Of a DNA stretch of 64,000 bases, positions 60,113-64,000 are shown in pieces. Made by a program: the position numbers and the translations under genes. The notes below the pieces were generated by a model. It was given only the letters and a program-made list of their open reading frames with translations. It had not been told where the DNA came from and did no database searches. The first letter of the stretch is position 1. Each line of letters begins with the position of its first letter. The DNA is from Callaeas wilsoni (taxonomy: Eukaryota; Chordata; Aves; Passeriformes; Callaeidae): assembly GCA_013398955.1 (NCBI GenBank), contig VWPU01014912.1, positions 372,001-436,000 on the forward strand, in the 5' to 3' direction.

Positions 60113-62798
60113 GGGTTGGGCTTGGGCATAGATAGGTATAGGGATGAGTTGGAATGGCATTGGCTTTAGCATGAGAATGGGGATCAGGAGGGAGGCAAGA
60201 AGAGAATGGAGATCTGCCTCAGGTGGTGCTTTCATGTCCTGGTTGTGGTGAATCTCCCTCGCTTCTTGGGGTCAGCTGTGTTCTAGTTTCAGCACACATC
60301 ATGAGGGGCAGGAAACCCCTCTTTCTCCTATGCCTCCAGTTAGGCAGCTTTCATAATGTCTTGCTTTTGGGGTCAGGGAGCATCATCCACAATGGCGTCA
60401 GGAGATGACATCACTATCATTATCAGTTTCTATTACAATTTAAAATTTTTTTTTACAGACTTGTGCTGTTTGGTAAGTAAAATCAAACTCTCAGAAAGAA
60501 GGCCTGCAAGATTTAAGGTTAGTTCTTCTTGAGGAGGAAGATCGATGCTACCAGTTTCTGCCTTTAAAATATTTGGGGGAGGGATTGTTTTGGTTTCATC
60601 TGTTTCTTAATTCTTTTCAACAGTAGCGACAAGAAATTAGAGCTATTTAATGCTGCTATTCAACATGGTCTGAAGAAGGAAAGGGTTGTGGTGCTGCTAA
60701 ATGTCAGGCCCTGATACTGCTTCACTGCCTGACCTTGGGCAAGTCCTCAGTAACTTATCCCTGTCAGGATATATCACCCATTGCCATTTACACTCAGCCT
60801 ATCATTTTGTCATTCACCAAATAATCACATTTTTCTCTTTCAAGTCCCTCCTCAAAATTTACTCTTACAAAACTTTTCAGCAACAGTCTCTACAGGGCTT
60901 GTGTTGGCATCACAAATCTTGGAGTGACACTGGATTCAGCCCTAAAACGGCATTGTAAGAGGAGTGCTGAACATAATGGACTGCAGTACTTCATGCAGTG
61001 CTTTGAGCTACATGGGAATCATCCTCTTCATGGCATACCTTTAAATCAGCCAGGTGCAAGTCTGCTATGTTCTCCCTTATTCTCCTGTCTTAAAATTTCT
61101 AGCCTTTGTAGAAAGCAAGAGGTAAGATAAGTGTTTTATTCCAAATCCAGAAATCACAGTAAAAAGGCACACAGCAAATCAGAACATCATCCTAAAACAG
61201 CAGAGGCCTCGACATAAAGGTCTGCTTTGCAAAATAGCTACTGCTCTTACTGGTTTTTTTCAGTCATACATATTAAAAATGAAATATATTTGCATTGGCC
61301 TTATTACCTCTGGAATATATTCCGCATCAGGAATCTAGATTGTAGACAAAGGTAATTTAGGTCTCCGGAAGGAAAAAGTTTAACTGAGAAATATATGTAT
61401 TGTTAGGAATAGACCTCATCCAAATTCAATGGTAATTGTATAAGCCTTTCAAAAATCATACAGTATGCAAGCTTCCAAAATTTCGGAACAAGAAACATTT
61501 CCATTTAAATGCCAAGAAGCAATTTTTCCTCTCTTGTTCAATACTAAATCAGTCACATGAGCAGTTTGCATTTGATTTTAGAAAGGAAATGGAACATCTT
61601 CTCTTCCAATTACATATAACTTTTTCTTTTTCTTGTTCTTAGTGCTCTTACAGTTTGCGTTACTTTCCTGCAGTTTTGAAACATTCATTTGATACATCCA
61701 TTTGCCCCAGCTTTTTTTCTTTTTTTTTTTTTTTAAACTGAAGTGACATTATTAAGAGAAAATCAGTAAACCCAAGTGGAGAGTAGAATGCTGTTTGTTT
61801 GAATTCTGGCTGGTGAATTCAAGTTTAACAGGTCAGCACTGTTTGTGTAATTGGCCTTTCTCTGTTAACTGAACTAGACAATAATGCTCCTGGAAAAAAA
61901 AAAGAACAATAGTAATTTAAGGGGAAAAAGCAACTTTTCTTGGGAAAATCCCGCTCCTGCTTCAATTCACAGTGAATTACTGTGGTCGCAGAAGTGTGCT
62001 GCATACCAATTTGGAGCATATTTTATGAAGATGCACATTCAAAGTATCAGTGTTCAGCAGCCTGCCACATTGTGCCTGTGTCCTGCACCCCAGCAACTTT
62101 GCACTTTGCTTCTTGAGAACAGCGACTATTAAGTCAAGTTCTCCTCCACAGAGTGTTTGCAAAGACTTTGTGAAGAAGCCACATCTGTGGGACAAGAAGG
62201 AGAATGACAAGACTAATGCATGAGCCTGTTAGACCTTGTGTGCCAGAGAGCAAGGACGGCAAGTCCTGGAGCTGCCACTCCAATTAGCACTTAGTGCTCC
62301 TAATGCCGGCTTGTGTTTCCATGTTGACATTTGCTCCAACAAAACAATGAAAACTCCTTTTTTAAAGTCCTCATTCATCAAGCAAAAAAAATAGCAACAT
62401 CTGGTGGCCAAAGGCTTCTTGCTGGCCAAGTTCAGCAGCAGTTGGTTTGGTGAGCCCTTTGCCTAGTGGAGGCATTTCCTAAGGGGTTGCACTGCTTGAC
62501 AGCCACTACTAAAGATTTTAATTTTTTTCCTACATCCAGGAGAATAATCCAGAGGGAAAACCCATATATTTTAATCAATGCAGTGAAACCATTTGCGTTT
62601 CAGAGACTATAAAATACACACCCCAGGGTTCAATGCTCTTTTCTGCTCCTCCAGAACATTCTTAAGGGGAAATCACTCTTTTCTTGATGAATGTGCAATT
62701 CAAATGTGGAAATATGCCATTCTTCATGCTTTCTCCATAGGGTGCAAAATGATTTCTGTAATTAAACCCTTTTTGCCAACATTTCCTGATGAGAATAT
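60113..62798. other. Unique DNA, CR1-free
   Basis: Residual GGCAT-like units fade out by about 60180. A MIR-like relic lies at 60705-60775 and a T run at about 61710-61734. The part at 62220-62620 is repeat-free with TTAAT cores and could be conserved. No gene is recognised. Confidence 0.5.
60705..60775 (+). mobile_element. MIR: Ancient MIR-like SINE fragment
   Basis: 'ccctgatactgcttcactg' followed by 'cctgaccttgggcaagtcct' and 'cagtaacttatccctgtcag' match the MIR core region, including the diagnostic 'gaccttgggcaagt'. Confidence 0.45.
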
Positions 62799-62868
62799 CT
62801 TTTTCTTTTTCTTTTTCTTTTTCTTTTTCTTTTTCTTTTTCTTTTTCTTTTTCTTTTTTTTTTTTTTT
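62799..62868 (+). repeat. (CTTTTT)10 microsatellite plus T tail
   Basis: C occurs exactly every six bases from 62799 to 62853, giving ten units, followed by a T run to 62868. It reads as poly-Phe on one strand and Lys/Glu on the other; neither is a gene. Confidence 0.97.
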
Positions 62869-63747
62869 AATACAAGGGGAAAAGCCATGTACAAAAGGGT
62901 TTGCAAAACCAGGTCTGGAGTGTTTGACCTTTAAGCCTCTTTTTGAATTAGCCATTTTTTTTTAAAGGTGGATGAGGATGAGGATGAGGATGAGGAGCAT
63001 GAGTAAGGGCTGCAGTTTAAGTTTCCAATCAGGCACTGCTGAAAGAAATGGCTGCAGGAGAAAGAAAGATGTGGGTACCACTGCTACTATTAGTGTGGAT
63101 ATTAGGGATGACATTAGCACTGAGAACGTACAGCCCAGTGTTCAACACACTTTAGCAGCCCCAAGTGTGTAACTTGGGTCCGTGTGGGGATCATGCTGAA
63201 ATGTATGCTACAGCATCAGTGCTGCACTGGTTCCCATGGTAGCTAGATTGAAGAAATCCAGCTTCTCTGATACATATCAAGCTGTGAGGGGCAGTGTAGA
63301 CAAAATTAGAGTTAATTAAGAAAAACACCTGTGTGTTTTGTAGGACTTGTACCTGAAGTCCACAACATATTGCTTGTCACCACAGCACGGGTCATGTAGT
63401 ATACAGAGATCAGGCAATGAGACAGAGCTTTTAGCCACCTACAGAGTCAAGGGGTGAAACCCCATTTCGTATTATAGATGGTAAGGCTGAAGCAGAGCTG
63501 GATGGAGAGCTGAATCCTGAAGTTCCCACTTTGAGTTATGTCTCTCTGACCAAGCTCTTGAGGAAGGTGGTGGAGCAGGAACCACTGGTGCTCTTTATCA
63601 AAAGCAGGATTTCCCTCCTGTTTCTCCTCACTCCATGAATGCCTGCAGCTTAAATCTGTCTGCATTGACTAGAGAGATGTCTCCACTACTGGTACCATGA
63701 AATTATGTCCAGATTGGGGATGGAGAAATGTTATCACATATTGAAGC
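62869..63747. other. Unique DNA with a GATGAG microsatellite
   Basis: After the T tail comes ordinary sequence with the hexamer repeat at 62971-62996. No gene or repeat family is recognised. Confidence 0.5.
62971..62996 (+). repeat. (GATGAG)n microsatellite
   Basis: Four perfect GATGAG units plus a partial one. Confidence 0.95.
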
Positions 63748-64000
63748 ACAGAATTATTAAGGTTGGAAAACACTAACTGTTGACCCAGCACTGTCAAGTC
63801 CACCAGTAAACCATGTCCCCAAGTGCCACATCCACGAGTCTTTTGAACGCTTTTGAGGATGGTGATTACACCACTTGCCTGGGCAGCCTGTTCCCATATC
63901 TGATCACTTTTCAGTGACGAAATTTTTCCTAATATCTAGTCTAAACCTCCTCTGGCACAACTTGAGGCCCCTTCCTCTCATCCTGAAGACTCTTTCCTTT
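63748..64000 (-). mobile_element. CR1: CR1 LINE 3' fragment, runs off the window
   Basis: 'agcacagaattattaaggtt', 'gacccagcactgtcaagtcc', 'accagtaaaccatgtcccc', 'tgggcagcctgttcccata', 'gaaatttttcctaatatct' and 'ttgaggccccttcctctcat' are the reverse-complemented CR1 tail of the 21509/49519 subtype. The element continues beyond base 64000. Confidence 0.94.

Noticed and set aside
59366..60235. Several overlapping Pro/Cys/His/Met-rich frames, reminiscent of cysteine-rich repeat proteins
   Set aside because: They are translations of the GGCATG minisatellite in several frames on both strands.
62593..62955. Poly-Phe and Lys/Glu-repeat frames
   Set aside because: Produced by the (CTTTTT)10 microsatellite and its T tail.
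1..64000. CRISPR arrays, tRNA or rRNA genes, bacterial operons or prophage
   Set aside because: No spaced direct-repeat array, no cloverleaf sequence with an identifiable anticodon arm, and no ribosome-binding-site or operon structure. The repeats are avian.

Overview
This is a window of avian nuclear DNA with no gene that I can support. The organism call rests on repeats. I recognise 19 copies of the CR1 LINE 3' region on both strands, several ending in the bird-type 'catagaatcatagaat' terminus, plus an ERVL-type solo LTR whose 3' part matches the common avian family. There is no operon structure, no bacterial-type gene packing, no tRNA or rRNA and no CRISPR. Open frames are short, and most lie in repeats, low-complexity DNA or frames lacking ATG. 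It is best read as intergenic or long-intron sequence, AT-rich overall, with two CpG-rich spots. I cannot name the species or locus.

Layout. 1-5055: unique DNA with two CR1 copies and a small block open on both strands (1435-1680) next to a strong splice-donor-like GTAAGT. 5056-5767: a CpG-rich unit starting TG, ending CA, flanked by GATC on both sides and carrying AATAAA, interpreted as a fairly well preserved solo LTR. 5768-28291: unique AT-rich DNA with ten CR1 fragments, MIR-like fragments, a TAAA microsatellite and a T/G-rich tract. 28292-37696: a 9.4 kb stretch without CR1, holding the ERVL-type solo LTR (35339-35918). 37697-53602: seven more CR1 copies, including one much older than the rest (49995-50335) lying between two younger copies. 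53603-63747: a second CR1-poor stretch of about 10 kb that turns GC- and CpG-richer from 56.4 kb, with TATA-like boxes at 57045 and 59363, a CpG-rich promoter-like block (58690-59680), a GGCATG minisatellite with a 216-bp higher-order period (59605-60112), and two hexamer microsatellites (62799 and 62971). A last CR1 runs off the right end.

Nothing here works together as a pathway. The best supported points of interest are the CpG-rich LTR with a 4-bp target duplication, the higher-order GGCATG minisatellite, the promoter-like CpG-rich block, the doubly open block at 1.5 kb and the ancient CR1 relic. I found no evidence of an undescribed gene system.
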